From Lepraria neglecta (Eukaryota > Ascomycota > Lecanoromycetes > Lecanorales > Stereocaulaceae), in contig CM065649.1 of assembly GCA_033220425.1 (NCBI GenBank), positions 4,712,001 through 4,776,000 of the forward strand: a stretch of 64,000 bases of DNA. The letters are read 5' to 3'. A model generated the notes under the pieces. That model was not told the origin of the DNA and ran no database searches. It was given only the letters and a program-made list of their open reading frames with translations. The position numbers and the translations under genes were made by a program. Shown one piece after another: positions 10,791 to 20,514 of this stretch (position 1 is its first letter; every line of letters starts with the position of its first letter).

Positions 10791-12609
10791 TCACGCTGGT
10801 CTCCTCTCTTCTTCCGCTTCGCTCTCACCCCAACCCTCCCGAGTATCTTTGGGAATACGGATGAAGCCCACACTCAGTATGAGAGCGGTACTAGCCAAGC
10901 CCACTCCCAGATACGCAGCGGAATGATACCCTCTAAGAAGATTGTTCCCGTTATCACTGGTGTGAACCTCAACAGTGCCAGCAAAGCCAAGGCCCGTACT
11001 CAAGCCATAACTGAGTAACGTACCGACCAAAGATCCTGCGACGCCCTGATACTTCATCGGTACAGTATTGCTTGCTACGATTTGAGCGCTGGTGGTGATC
11101 AGGTCGATCGTGAATGCAGACACAAACATTGCTGGGAACGCCATCGCCCAATAAGTCAATTGCGCCGGAACGGTGGCCAGGAGGACGTTGATGGTGACCA
11201 TCGCCAGGCAACCCATGCCAATAATGACTTGGGCAGGTACCCGAGGAACGAGCCAGGCGGCAAAGAAGGCATTCGCACAGCCAACAATTGTCAGCGGCAG
11301 ATACTGAACGCCGACCCTGATAAGGCTGTCTCCGCGAATGGTTTGCATATATATGTTCATATACCAAAAGAAGATGCCCAGACTCATGAAAGAGAAGAAG
11401 ATGGCAATCATAAGAATGCCGAACGAAGGTGCTTTCCAAATGTTGAAAGGTAGTATAGGCTCCTTGGCAATATATATTTCCCAGTATACGAAGCCGGCGA
11501 AGTGAATGACGGACAGAATAAGAAGGGCGATCTCGTAAGGGCTGCTCCATCCGGCGAGGGGTGCTTGACTGCGAAAAAGTTAGCCACTGATACTTGATTT
11601 GCCTGGTCAAGTCCACAAGAGTACTTACTTCCAGACGAAGTTGAACAAGACGAGAGCACCAACTCCAAGGTAAGCGCCCATCCAGTCAACTTCACCATTT
11701 GGATCTTGTGGTTCATCCGCTGGGACTGTGACCATCGCGATACCGTAGACGACAAAACCCAGCAGACCTCTGGAGGCGAACTCGTCAGCAAGGTCTCTAG
11801 GCGATAATCGTCTCGAATAATTGAATACTTACAGCATAAAGAACAACCATTTAAACTCGGTCAATTGAACAATGACTGCGGAGATGAGAGAACCGCCAGC
11901 TGCACCGACGGGTGCCATTGCTCCAAAGAGAGCCAGACCAAGGTTTCGCTTTCTTCCTGGCGGGAAGGTGATGCCTAACAAGGCCACAATGTTCGGAACC
12001 ATCAAGCCGCCACCCATACCACACAAACCCCTCATAAAGCACATGGAGATCAGATTGTTGGAGAATCCACCGCACAAAGCCCAGAGAACCCACCACACAC
12101 AGCCGGCGGAGAAGATGTTCTTGTGACCATAAACGGCACCCAAACGGCCACCTATCAGCAAGAAGAAGATGCAAAGGTCAGTTTCAGGCCATTCCTTCCG
12201 GTAACGAATAGTGAGTATTGGATCGATGAGGCAAATGCTTACCAATAAGGACAAACGAGCCTTGAGTCAGGGGATATGATGCAACGATCCAAACGGACTG
12301 GATGCGTGTCGCACCCAGCGCTGCTCCAATAGCGAGACTAGAGTTGATACCAGCACCCAGAGGAATCATTTGGACCAGCTGGGTCAAGGTAATGAAAATC
12401 ATGAAGACATTCAGTCTTCGCGCGCTCGGTGGAGTGTCACTCTTCTGTAGTGCTGGATCGGGAAACGCTACAGAAGAATCATTAGGCGAGAAGGACGCAG
12501 CCACCTTCTCTTTGCCATCCTCTTTGGCTGGAGTTTGAAGACAATCGGGCTGAGGAGGTGGAGACGGAATGTCGTTACCCTGTTCGCTCGCTGAGGTTTC
12601 GTGAACCAT
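10791..12609 (-). CDS. MFS transporter, DHA2-type drug:H+ antiporter
   Basis: A polytopic plasma-membrane transporter of 534 residues. The four exons are 12609-12243, 12151-11833, 11769-11629 and 11568-10791, all joined in phase with good donors. A hydrophilic N-terminal tail of about 70 residues precedes the first helix (NVFMIFITLTQLVQMIPLG). The MFS motif A follows helix 2 as GGRLGAVYGHKN. Numerous hydrophobic helices follow and fit a 14-helix DHA2 layout. A charged C-terminal tail (DTREGWGESEAEEERRPA) ends the protein. Family members export toxic small molecules or secondary metabolites by proton exchange. Its place beside the tyrosinase and reductase fits export of, or resistance to, a phenolic or quinone product, but the substrate is an inference. 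Confidence 0.88.
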
Positions 12610-14384
12610 CTTGACTCAGCAGCCCTTCCGCAGATACAGAATAAGATTCAAGATGTCGGTTGTAAGTTAGACAAAGGCAATTGAAGTCAGGAAAGACGTG
12701 AAGACATTGACGGAGCGTCGAAGAAGCAGGTTGAAGTAAGCTGGTATTGAAGGTGCAACGCGGTTTGATTCTCAGAGGAGCTGACTAATTGCATGACAAT
12801 GTACTGTCGCCAAGTCTAAACCGCTTAACAATAAGATCAAAAGGGGGATAGTCAGATTCGCTCTCAGTCCAAATACCTGTGGTTACAAATGCAAATGTCC
12901 TAGGAAAGCCCGCCGCTTTGACATGAGATGCATGATGAGCTAAGCGGCAACTGCCATTCCGTATCGGCTCCATCCTTGCGGAACTAATAGCTTAGCGCAT
13001 AAGGACTACCGTCGGCGTCAACTCTTCAGGAAGAGCGGTCTGTCAGCTGCTAAGGTAGTGTGCACGGGGCGGGCGGGTGGCTATGAATGCTGGGTCGGGT
13101 GGGTTGAACAATGTGGGGACGCAGATCTGATCGACATGCGGCTTACTCCCGCGAATCCGGAGACGCTATCGCAACTGTAGACTAACATCTGCAAGTGAGC
13201 ATCCTTTGAATTGTGCTCCCTCAAGAACGTTCGAGAACACGAAGGACACGACCAGATCGAAATTCTCCTGGGTTCTTGTTGTCCTATTTAAGGCTGCGGA
13301 TGCGATACATGTGCAGACATGATATATTACACGCCGAATGTTATGATACATCCTTCCGTTGCACCTCAAGAGAATATTCGCCGGAGCCACGCCGGATTGA
13401 GAGATGCTTGAACCCAGCATTCATGAGCCTACGCAGTTTACGTAAGAGGTTGCGGAAGGGTACCATCCACCGTTGTGAAACGAACTATGTACTCCAAATT
13501 CAAGGCGCTTTCTAATGTCTTTTTTGTTGCTCATTGTTCGTACGGCCCCGGGCGCACGTCGGGCGTCTGGGGCCACGTTCGGGTCACGTTCGATTTTGCC
13601 GACGAGTAAATATCTTTACCTTACTAAGCGTTCCTTTTTTAATATAACTATAGATAGTTTTAGGCCAGCCACGCTCGCGGGTCGCAAAAGGCCCGGACGC
13701 CCCAAATCTGACTATCTTCCTATAGATCCTCAACGAGTGATTTTGATAGAATTTTTTTGACTACATAGCTGTAGAATACATTATTCCGAACAGTTTTGTC
13801 GGCAAAAGCTAAGGTTGAATCCCTGTCGTTGTCAGGTTATCGTAAGTTGAAGATAGATCTCTGGGCGTCCGGGCTTTTTTGCGACCGGCGAGCCACGACA
13901 TCCATTCCCATGTTTTATTGTACGGCTGTAGTATGAGTCTGAGGCAGCCAAATGGATCGATACGCTTTCTGTCAGATGACAGCTCAACATATTCGTTGAC
14001 AGCCTGACTTTGATCACCTGACCTCTTCCCTCACTCGTATTTTGTTCTACTGCTGCGGACAAATGCACAAGAGGCTTTTGCATATTGCATAGACCACGAG
14101 GCTCAAATCTGACCGGTCTTTGCCCTTTATATTTAATGGTATTTTGATAGAGCAGGATTTCTATGCCTATTTATCCGGTGTTTTAATCAACAGTCACGCT
14201 CTGCTTGCGCCTGTCAATATGACTATGCATTTAATGTACCCGTGGTCGAGTCATTTTGACTGCCTAGAAAAGCTCTATCTACACCCTTCTACTTCCTTCT
14301 TCACTGTGCACCTTTTGGTTGGATCCCTCTTTCCATGTACAAATCTATGCGTTTTTCCCGAATCGTCTTTCCAACCCAGCACCA
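12610..14384. other. Intergenic with a MITE-like inverted repeat
   Basis: No gene is supported in this 1.8 kb stretch. It contains the imperfect inverted repeat at 13669-13898 and a related degenerate motif at about 13541-13603. The local open frames are short and motif-free. Confidence 0.5.
13669..13898. repeat. MITE-like imperfect inverted repeat
   Basis: The arm at 13669-13719 (core GTCGCAAAAGGCCCGGACGC) is the imperfect reverse complement of the arm at 13848-13898 (core GCGTCCGGGCTTTTTTGCGAC). About 130 AT-rich bases lie between them. A second inverted pair, TTTTGCCGAC at 13594-13603 and GTCGGCAAAA at 13798-13807, overlaps the structure. There is no coding capacity. It could be a non-autonomous DNA transposon remnant, but I could not identify a target-site duplication. 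Confidence 0.6.
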
Positions 14385-14930
14385 ATGCGTACCCTTAGAA
14401 AACGGCATTCCTGGCCACCCTTACGAAAGCCTAGAGCTTTCTATTTTGATGAGAGCATTGACGAAGACCCTTTTGCTTATTTCATATCACCCGCAGAGGA
14501 CCGAGACATCTTCATCAACAGTCATCTAGCAGCAGGAATCGATGACAAGCGCCGCTCTCGCTCACTATCACCTGCAAAGCACAAGACTCTCACTCCCTTA
14601 GCTGCTGCCGCGGCCGCCTCATCTCCAACAGCGAAATTGAAGAGGTGGATTGAGAGAATGGAGTTGCGATGCTTTCGGCGGAGCCCTGCTATCTCCGAAA
14701 GACCTATGCCATCGCCTGATCCTCCAAAGCCGCATGAGCTAGTGCAAACAGTTTCACCTCCCGTGCGAGGAAGAAGAGACATCCGGTCCAGCTCGAGACA
14801 ACGTGTGAACCACAACACCAGGAGACATACAAGGAGATCGAGAGTGTGGAGGGAACCAAGCAAGGACATCTGGCCAGTAGCAGAGGAGGGGGACGAGATT
14901 GGACTAGGCATCATTGTCGAAAGAAATTGA
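14385..14930 (+). CDS. Conserved-looking basic fungal protein, unknown function
   Basis: An intronless frame of 181 residues. The start is the first in-frame ATG; the open frame upstream of it has none. The protein is basic and Ser/Arg/Pro-rich, with an alanine run (residues 72-77). It ends in the segment RVWREPSKDIWPVAEE followed by EIGLGIIVERN. I believe this tail recurs in small ascomycete proteins of unknown role, from memory and without a search. No signal peptide or membrane segment is seen. Its stop codon lies only 28 bases from the stop of the convergent CDC123-like gene, so transcripts of the two may overlap. Confidence 0.6.
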   Translation: MRTLRKRHSWPPLRKPRAFYFDESIDEDPFAYFISPAEDRDIFINSHLAAGIDDKRRSRSLSPAKHKTLTPLAAAAAASSPTAKLKRWIERMELRCFRRSPAISERPMPSPDPPKPHELVQTVSPPVRGRRDIRSSSRQRVNHNTRRHTRRSRVWREPSKDIWPVAEEGDEIGLGIIVERN

Positions 14931-14958
14931 TGGCGAAAATTCGAAATCAGGAAATCCA

Positions 14959-15939
14959 TCAGACTGCAACACGGACCTCAATGCCTTCGCTCAAGCCGTA
15001 CATCACTCGAGCATCCCGGATCCAATGGAACAGGCAGGCTCCACACCCGCTCATGGCCCCAAAGTCATTCAACTCGATCAACTGAACATCTTGGGTACTG
15101 GGGTCTTCCGTCACATCAAATACAAAACCTTGACTCTTGAGCTTATCTGTCATCGCTGGATGGGCCATGATTTTCTGATGCAGAACCTCACAATTTTCCA
15201 GCAATCTTTGCGCAATGCTTTCCTGCTCAGGCCGGGCCGAGGCAGCATGATACCATGGCGCATGCCACTTGTACTGAGAGATGGCAGCTATCTTGCCCTT
15301 AGGTGGCGGACAATACACGCGGTACTCGAGCTCGGTCTTCATGTCATCTTTCCACGGGAGGAGGTACACATAGACGGGCATCGAGGGATCATGCTTTCGG
15401 AGATCTCTTATGCCAGTCATACCTCGCGCAGAGGTTGCCAGACGCATCCAGAGGTCTCCCACGGTCTGTATCGGTCCCTTCCCAAGTATGGCGTCCTTGA
15501 GACTGCAGGTGTCGAGCCGGGTGAAGAACTTGCCACGTTGGATCAAGTCCTCAAGGGCATCGCCCCGGGCGGTCGTCTTCGGGAAGGCATCAGCTAGATC
15601 CTCAGCGTCACTTTCGGAAACTCGACCCAGATGCAGACCAACTTGGCTTGCGTATATGAGCTGGACAAGGAAAGACACCGGCAACTGGATACGATGCACA
15701 TCTGTCTCCCGAAGACCCTGGGAAGTCATTATGAGGTCCAGCCATGGTCCAAGCAGGATCCAGGATTGTTCTTCTGGATGTTCTTTTGGCGCGTGATGCT
15801 CCATGTGTGGTAGAACAGTTTCGGCCTCCTCGCGGGTGTGATAGACTGTGTTGTATTCGCGCTGTTCGTTGAGGGTCTCACTTTCCTGGGCTAGGGCGTT
15901 TTCGACAGCGTTATATGGGATGATCTTGAGTGTAGCCAT
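14959..15939 (-). CDS. CDC123/D123-like protein
   Basis: An intronless gene of 326 residues. It resembles the CDC123 (D123) family, ATP-grasp-fold proteins that help assemble the eIF2 translation factor. Visible hallmarks are KFFTRLDTCSLKDA, the strand PVYVYLLPWKDDMKTELEYR, and the C-terminal metal/ATP-binding-like segment VQLIELNDFGAMSGCGACLF. The canonical family has an IDFNPFG-type segment at that place; here it reads IELNDFG. It is therefore more likely a divergent paralogue than the essential CDC123. The ATG at 15939 is in good context and the gene is convergent with the small basic protein gene. Confidence 0.72.
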   Translation of the reverse strand: MATLKIIPYNAVENALAQESETLNEQREYNTVYHTREEAETVLPHMEHHAPKEHPEEQSWILLGPWLDLIMTSQGLRETDVHRIQLPVSFLVQLIYASQVGLHLGRVSESDAEDLADAFPKTTARGDALEDLIQRGKFFTRLDTCSLKDAILGKGPIQTVGDLWMRLATSARGMTGIRDLRKHDPSMPVYVYLLPWKDDMKTELEYRVYCPPPKGKIAAISQYKWHAPWYHAASARPEQESIAQRLLENCEVLHQKIMAHPAMTDKLKSQGFVFDVTEDPSTQDVQLIELNDFGAMSGCGACLFHWIRDARVMYGLSEGIEVRVAV

Positions 15940-16431
15940 GCTTGATTGCTATTGAAGACACTGTGTGGTTATTCTACCTGGCTTCGGTATGGTATGTCTT
16001 ATCAGAGGCATTGTTCGATGGGTTAGATGTGTTGCGAGATGATAGAAGTTGCAGCGTCGGATGTACATTTAAGTGACTCACCTCTTGGCGATGAATTTAG
16101 ATGAATCAGGAAGCATGTGACTAGAAGTTAAAATAGAGCCTAAAATGGCGAACCTAAGACAAATAGTGCAATGCGTATGAGAAGAGCTCAGATGATGCAA
16201 GTAGAAGGACGCAACGTGGATCAATATCTGTAGAGAAAAAGATGTCGTTTTGATGCTCTAGCAAGCCTCCTGACATGCCCTGAGCGGGTATCTCTGTGAC
16301 AGTAAAATATATCAGGACCCTGGAGCCCATGCTCATTCGCCATGCAATGCTCCTCATGAACGCCGAAATGTATGCTCGCCCATATGTCTTGCTTTATCGT
16401 GTAGCTGAATCCTCCCAGCGTCCTGCCCTCA
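15940..16431. other. Intergenic
   Basis: Upstream region of the CDC123-like gene and 3' flank of the MRPL31 gene. No motif or RNA gene was recognised. Confidence 0.5.
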
Positions 16432-16878
16432 TCAAAACCCGGGTGGATTTATCCTCTGACTGACCCTCGTCCACTTCGGAAGCTCTGACTCCCCATCAGC
16501 ATCCCAATCTCAGCAGCGGTGACCTTGAGAGCTTACTGTGTATTCCCTTCCGATACTTCTTCTCCTTTCGATCAAACATTGTGTATTTATCCTTCGGCCT
16601 CATCTCCTGCTCCGTAGGCATCTCTTCCTTCCACCGAATCAGGTTCCTCCCAGATTCCATATTCTGTCTTTTAAGGGCCGCATCCACTGTAGCTACGACG
16701 TTATCGACCAGCCGTAATCGCTTTCGTTGGCGGCGCTTTTGGGGGTTTGAGAGACGCCAGGGGATTTTCCTACGAGGCGAGCAATCGGTTAGACTGGAGG
16801 ATCGGATGGGAGCTATGGAGGCGCATACCAGAGAAGGCCTCCAGAGAGGGGAGATGTAGCTCTGAAGGGACCAAACAT
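16432..16878 (-). CDS. MRPL31: Mitochondrial large-subunit ribosomal protein L31 (mL60)
   Basis: A small mitoribosome protein of 111 residues. Three exons (16878-16829, 16769-16537, 16484-16432) join in phase. The protein starts MFGPFRATSPLSGGLLWKIP, continues with PWRLSNPQKRRQRKRLRLVD and VVATVDAAL, then MPTEQEMRPKDKYTMFDRKE and YRKGIHKLPKWTRVSQR, and ends NPPGF. This matches the fungal MRPL31 layout from start to end, including the basic RNA-binding stretch. Both intron joins recreate family sequence exactly (LLWKIPW and GIHKLPKW), which supports the model. The intron-1 donor is GTATGC and the intron-2 donor is GTAAGC. The gene is nuclear and the product acts in the mitochondrial matrix. 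Confidence 0.93.
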
Positions 16879-17239
16879 GGCTTGGTGGTTGCAAATTGCT
16901 GCTGAATTGAGAGAAGTGTACTGCTAAAGCTTGTTACAGTGGTTTACTCTAAGTAGTTCCGGCCAATGAGAGTTGAGGTAAAAGGTGACTAAGCATCAAG
17001 CAGGCCGCTGCCGGCTCACTCCCACGACTTCCCTCAACTTAATCAACAATGCACAGTTCAGGACAGCTGTCTAGTATTGTTGATCAATTGATCTTCTCCG
17101 AGCCACCCTTCTCCGTAAACGTGCTTTGGACCTGATTTGTGCATGCCTTGAATCCTGTTCTCAGAGCATAATTGGGGTCCGAGGGTAAGTATTGTGGCGG
17201 AAATCATCTCCCAGTCCATCTTTGAAGCTCAAGAAGCAC
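16879..17239. other. Intergenic
   Basis: Short spacer between the MRPL31 start and the 3' end of the velvet-like gene. Nothing was recognised. Confidence 0.5.
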
Positions 17240-18405
17240 TCAATGATTGTTTTGAGCGCCGACTCCCACATGTCTTACGCCTGCGACTGCATTTCTTTTG
17301 GTCTTGATGCTCGCTTCGTCGTAAATCCTCTGCCTTCTGTCGTACTGTCGTCCTTTCCCTTCTACCCCTCCTGTCTCTTTGTCGAATATCAACACAGTTC
17401 GAGATGAAGCTGGATATATCATCGTCCTCTCGTTGCTGTAGAATGCTGGTGCTGTTGAGAATTATGCTGGTAACGTCATGGCCCATCTACTTGCTGTCAT
17501 TTAGAAAAAATCACGTACGAGAGTGGAAGATGCTTACCAGTATTTCTCAATGCAGGTGCAAAAGCATGAACCCGAAACAAGCTGGTGTCAACGCTGAGTT
17601 GCTCGGTGGGGGCGTCCACAACAGGGCTGCCATGGCCTTGACCTTCGTTCTGCGACGCTCCTATAAGCGCAATGTGGATCTTAAAATAACCAGGTTCACA
17701 TATCACGAGCCCAGTGAAAGTTAGGGACCAGCGGTTGTCGTCGCCCATATGAAAAGGACTTCGAAATAATGGCGCCACTAGGCTTCCGCCAGTAAGGATA
17801 TTGGCTCGGGACTGGGCCATTGCTACTCGACCTTCGGCGCATACGAGAGACGCTTGACCCCATAGACTACTGTCGTCCAATGTCATTCCACTATCGTCCG
17901 TCTGGACTTGGGACCTCTTGAGGTTGACCACTATCGCTGGCAAGGTGTAGCCGGTCCGAACCTCAGCTGGAGGCTGTCTGTCGACGCTGAACGTGATAGT
18001 CGGTATCTGAAGATTCGCCAGCAAATTGTCCGGCAAGGAGCTTGACTCCTCACCGACTACACCCTGCGCAGGATCTAGGACTCTGGATGCACAATGCTGT
18101 GATGAATCCAGGCTCATGTCAGGACTAGAGGCATCCTTCTCGGGGTCTTCAAGCGAAGGCGTTGCTAGAGGATCTAGGTCGGCTTCTGCACGCCTTTCAA
18201 GCCTTCGGCTTCTGCGAACCATCTGTCGAAAATCTTTCGAGTGCTTCAATTCAAGATTTCGGAGCGCTTCTGGGCTCCAGATGCGATCAAAGTCTTCCGG
18301 GTCAGTTTTCGGTTCTTCAGGCAATGGCAACGAATACACAAGTTGAATCGAAGACTCGCAAGGAAGCTCTCGCTCTTTAGCATCACAATACTCTTGAGTG
18401 TCCAT
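17240..18405 (-). CDS. Velvet-domain-like regulator (divergent)
   Basis: Exon 1 is 18405-17538. Exon 2 starts at 17451 or 17445 and ends at 17240, giving about 357-359 residues; the second exon is less certain. The start is the ATG at 18405, as the longer open frame upstream begins only with a non-ATG codon. A Glu/Asp/Arg-rich N-terminal half precedes a region that follows the velvet fold: TFSVDRQPPAEVRTG with PAIVVNL, then a long insertion, LTGGSLVAPLFRSPF, SLTFTGLVICEPGYFKIHIA, and VDTSLFRVHAFAP. In velvet proteins the matching pieces are the QxPxRARxCG strand, GxxV...D and the GxYRLxFxL strand. The usual CG and RRPxxPPP signatures are missing, so this is a diverged member. Velvet factors control development and secondary metabolism with LaeA; here the function is inferred. 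Confidence 0.65.
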
Positions 18406-20218
18406 GTTGGATTGCAAAACTAAGAGGGTGTGAACTACAACCGCCAAGCAAAAAAGTGAGAGAGATTGAGGAGAATGATGCCGCCTTGGAAAAAGCGGGG
18501 AGACGAGTCATATGCTACCATGGATGTCTTAGCTCTTCATCAGCCTTGTAAGCCATGATGATAGGGAGGCATGGTCAGGTCCGTCGTTGTTGGCAGCAAG
18601 GAAGATGAGCAGGAGCGGTCTAAAAACGCCGACAACCATTCAGAGATAAGACAACACCCGCCCATTACCCGTCCCTCTGGCGAAGCCATAACCACGAGCC
18701 ACTCCTGATATCCATCATATTGAGATAAAAGGCCACAATTTGTCAACCAGACCCCACGGAGGCGTCTCGAACCACAAGCATTTTTCCAAATCCCGGCCTT
18801 GGCTGTGGCATAAGCGCACTGTGGCCATGTGATATCATTGGGCCCTCCCCATGCCGTGTCTTGCGTACGGCGGCTTCTGAATATCTAGCAAACTTCAAAC
18901 ATTAATTATATGGTCAACAAGCCCAGAACTGCCTCATAAACGCCACGTGCGTCGGCTATAGCGCAATGGTTCCATGGGAAGGTCTAGAGCATTCAAGCCA
19001 CACCCTTCGATGCGCGGCACTAAGGAACATCACGAAGCAATCAAGGCCTCTAAAATAGTGGCGGCATTCCTGATGAGGATTACGCCTCGATCCAGTGCAC
19101 CCTTTGGGATCTGTCAGATTCGTTCCAATCCGTTTTTGATCGTCCCGTACCAAACTTTGGCCGACTTAATCCGTCAGGTTGGGATTTTGGCTTTCGCATT
19201 GCCTTTCCAAGGTCATATAGCTTCCTGCCGTGGCTAAATATACAATCTTTCTTTCCAACCTTGGTCATGTTCACAAAAGTATTTTTAGCGTCCTAGACCT
19301 GCTCGGTTGGCCCCTAATGGTTCCCTCCTGGCTCTAGTGAGATCACGGACGGACCTCGATCGAGATCGCTTGTAGAAAATACGTCCAGGATCGAGCTGAG
19401 GGTGTTGTGAAATCTTAACGTCATTGACGATATCTTGTTAGGCTGAGAATATCGGACCCATCTCCGCCAGCTTGGCGGGAAAATTAACCACGGGAAATGC
19501 ATTGATACCACCTAGGACAAGACCTGTCTCTACTCAAGAGCTCTAGCTAATACAGCTTTGAGGACCTTAGGCAGTATTCGTCCACGTTTGATAGATTTGT
19601 CCGCACCGTGGTCTTTGTAACGAATCCTTTACATCGTCAGGAATTGCTCCATGACGAGTGCTCCGGGTTATAGGATTGAGAGATGCTTGATGATTCCTCA
19701 GGTCCGTGAGCATCGGATCAGCCCAAAGTATGAATTGAATGTCCTTCGCCAAGGGTAGTGTAGCTGGCCATGTATCAAAGCTGAGCGCAGTCTAATGGGA
19801 GTCATGCGCTGTAATCGGAAATGCCATGTTGATAAACTGGAGTTTTCGGAGGGAGATGTAGACTCTGCCTCCGAAAAAACATCGAAGCCCTTGAGGTACT
19901 TTGAGGGGATCATCAAAAGCCATGCGTGCACTGCCTTATCTCTCTTGGGAGATTGTTTTGTTTTGCAGCGAGGTCGCCGGCGCTGTCCTGAAACTTCAAC
20001 CCCGCAAAGCGCCATGACAACGAGCTCGCTTCAAGGACGCACTTTCCTGATTTTGCTCTTCAAGATCACCCTTTGTCTACATCATCCATCAAAGTAATTT
20101 GCTCTCTTGCACACCAAGCTTCATATTCAGCAGCACTCAGACTTGCATAGCATATTGCTTTCATTACCAAAGCACATTATTTGCTGAAAGCTTTTGCCTC
20201 GGCCAAAGAGCTACTCGG
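18406..20218. other. Intergenic, no gene recognised
   Basis: A 1.8 kb stretch with only short open frames in all six frames. No RNA gene, repeat or family motif was recognised. Confidence 0.5.
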
Positions 20219-20410
20219 ATGGTTTGGCATGACGTGGGGATCATTGGACCGGTCCTCTTTATTGCTATTCTTAGCGGGATATTCACCTGCGCTATCGTCT
20301 ACACCGAGAAGAGAGAGCGAGTGCGCAGGCGCCAGCTCAAGGAGGACGCCAATCCTACCAAGTCTCCACACGTACACTTTGACCCAGACGCGAGACTCCG
20401 CCTCGACTAG
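20219..20410 (+). CDS. Possible small single-pass membrane protein
   Basis: A 63-residue frame that starts MVWHDVGIIGPVLFIAILSG, with one predicted membrane helix (about residues 8-27), followed by a highly basic stretch (EKRERVRRRQLKED) that would stay in the cytosol. It ends 104 bases before the start of the large membrane protein gene on the same strand. It could be a real small gene, an upstream open frame on that mRNA, or chance. I cannot place it in a family. Confidence 0.35.
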   Translation: MVWHDVGIIGPVLFIAILSGIFTCAIVYTEKRERVRRRQLKEDANPTKSPHVHFDPDARLRLD

Positions 20411-20514
20411 CACTCGGACTTCCTATATCATCGAACAGCACCGCTCAAGCAACTCATCGTCTCTGAGGATCTTCATCTACATCCGTTTTTCTCTGGCTCC
20501 AGCTTGCAGCAATC

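Noticed and set aside
18406-18447. Longer N-terminus of the velvet-like protein
   Set aside because: The extension begins at a TTG codon; the first ATG in good context is at 18405.
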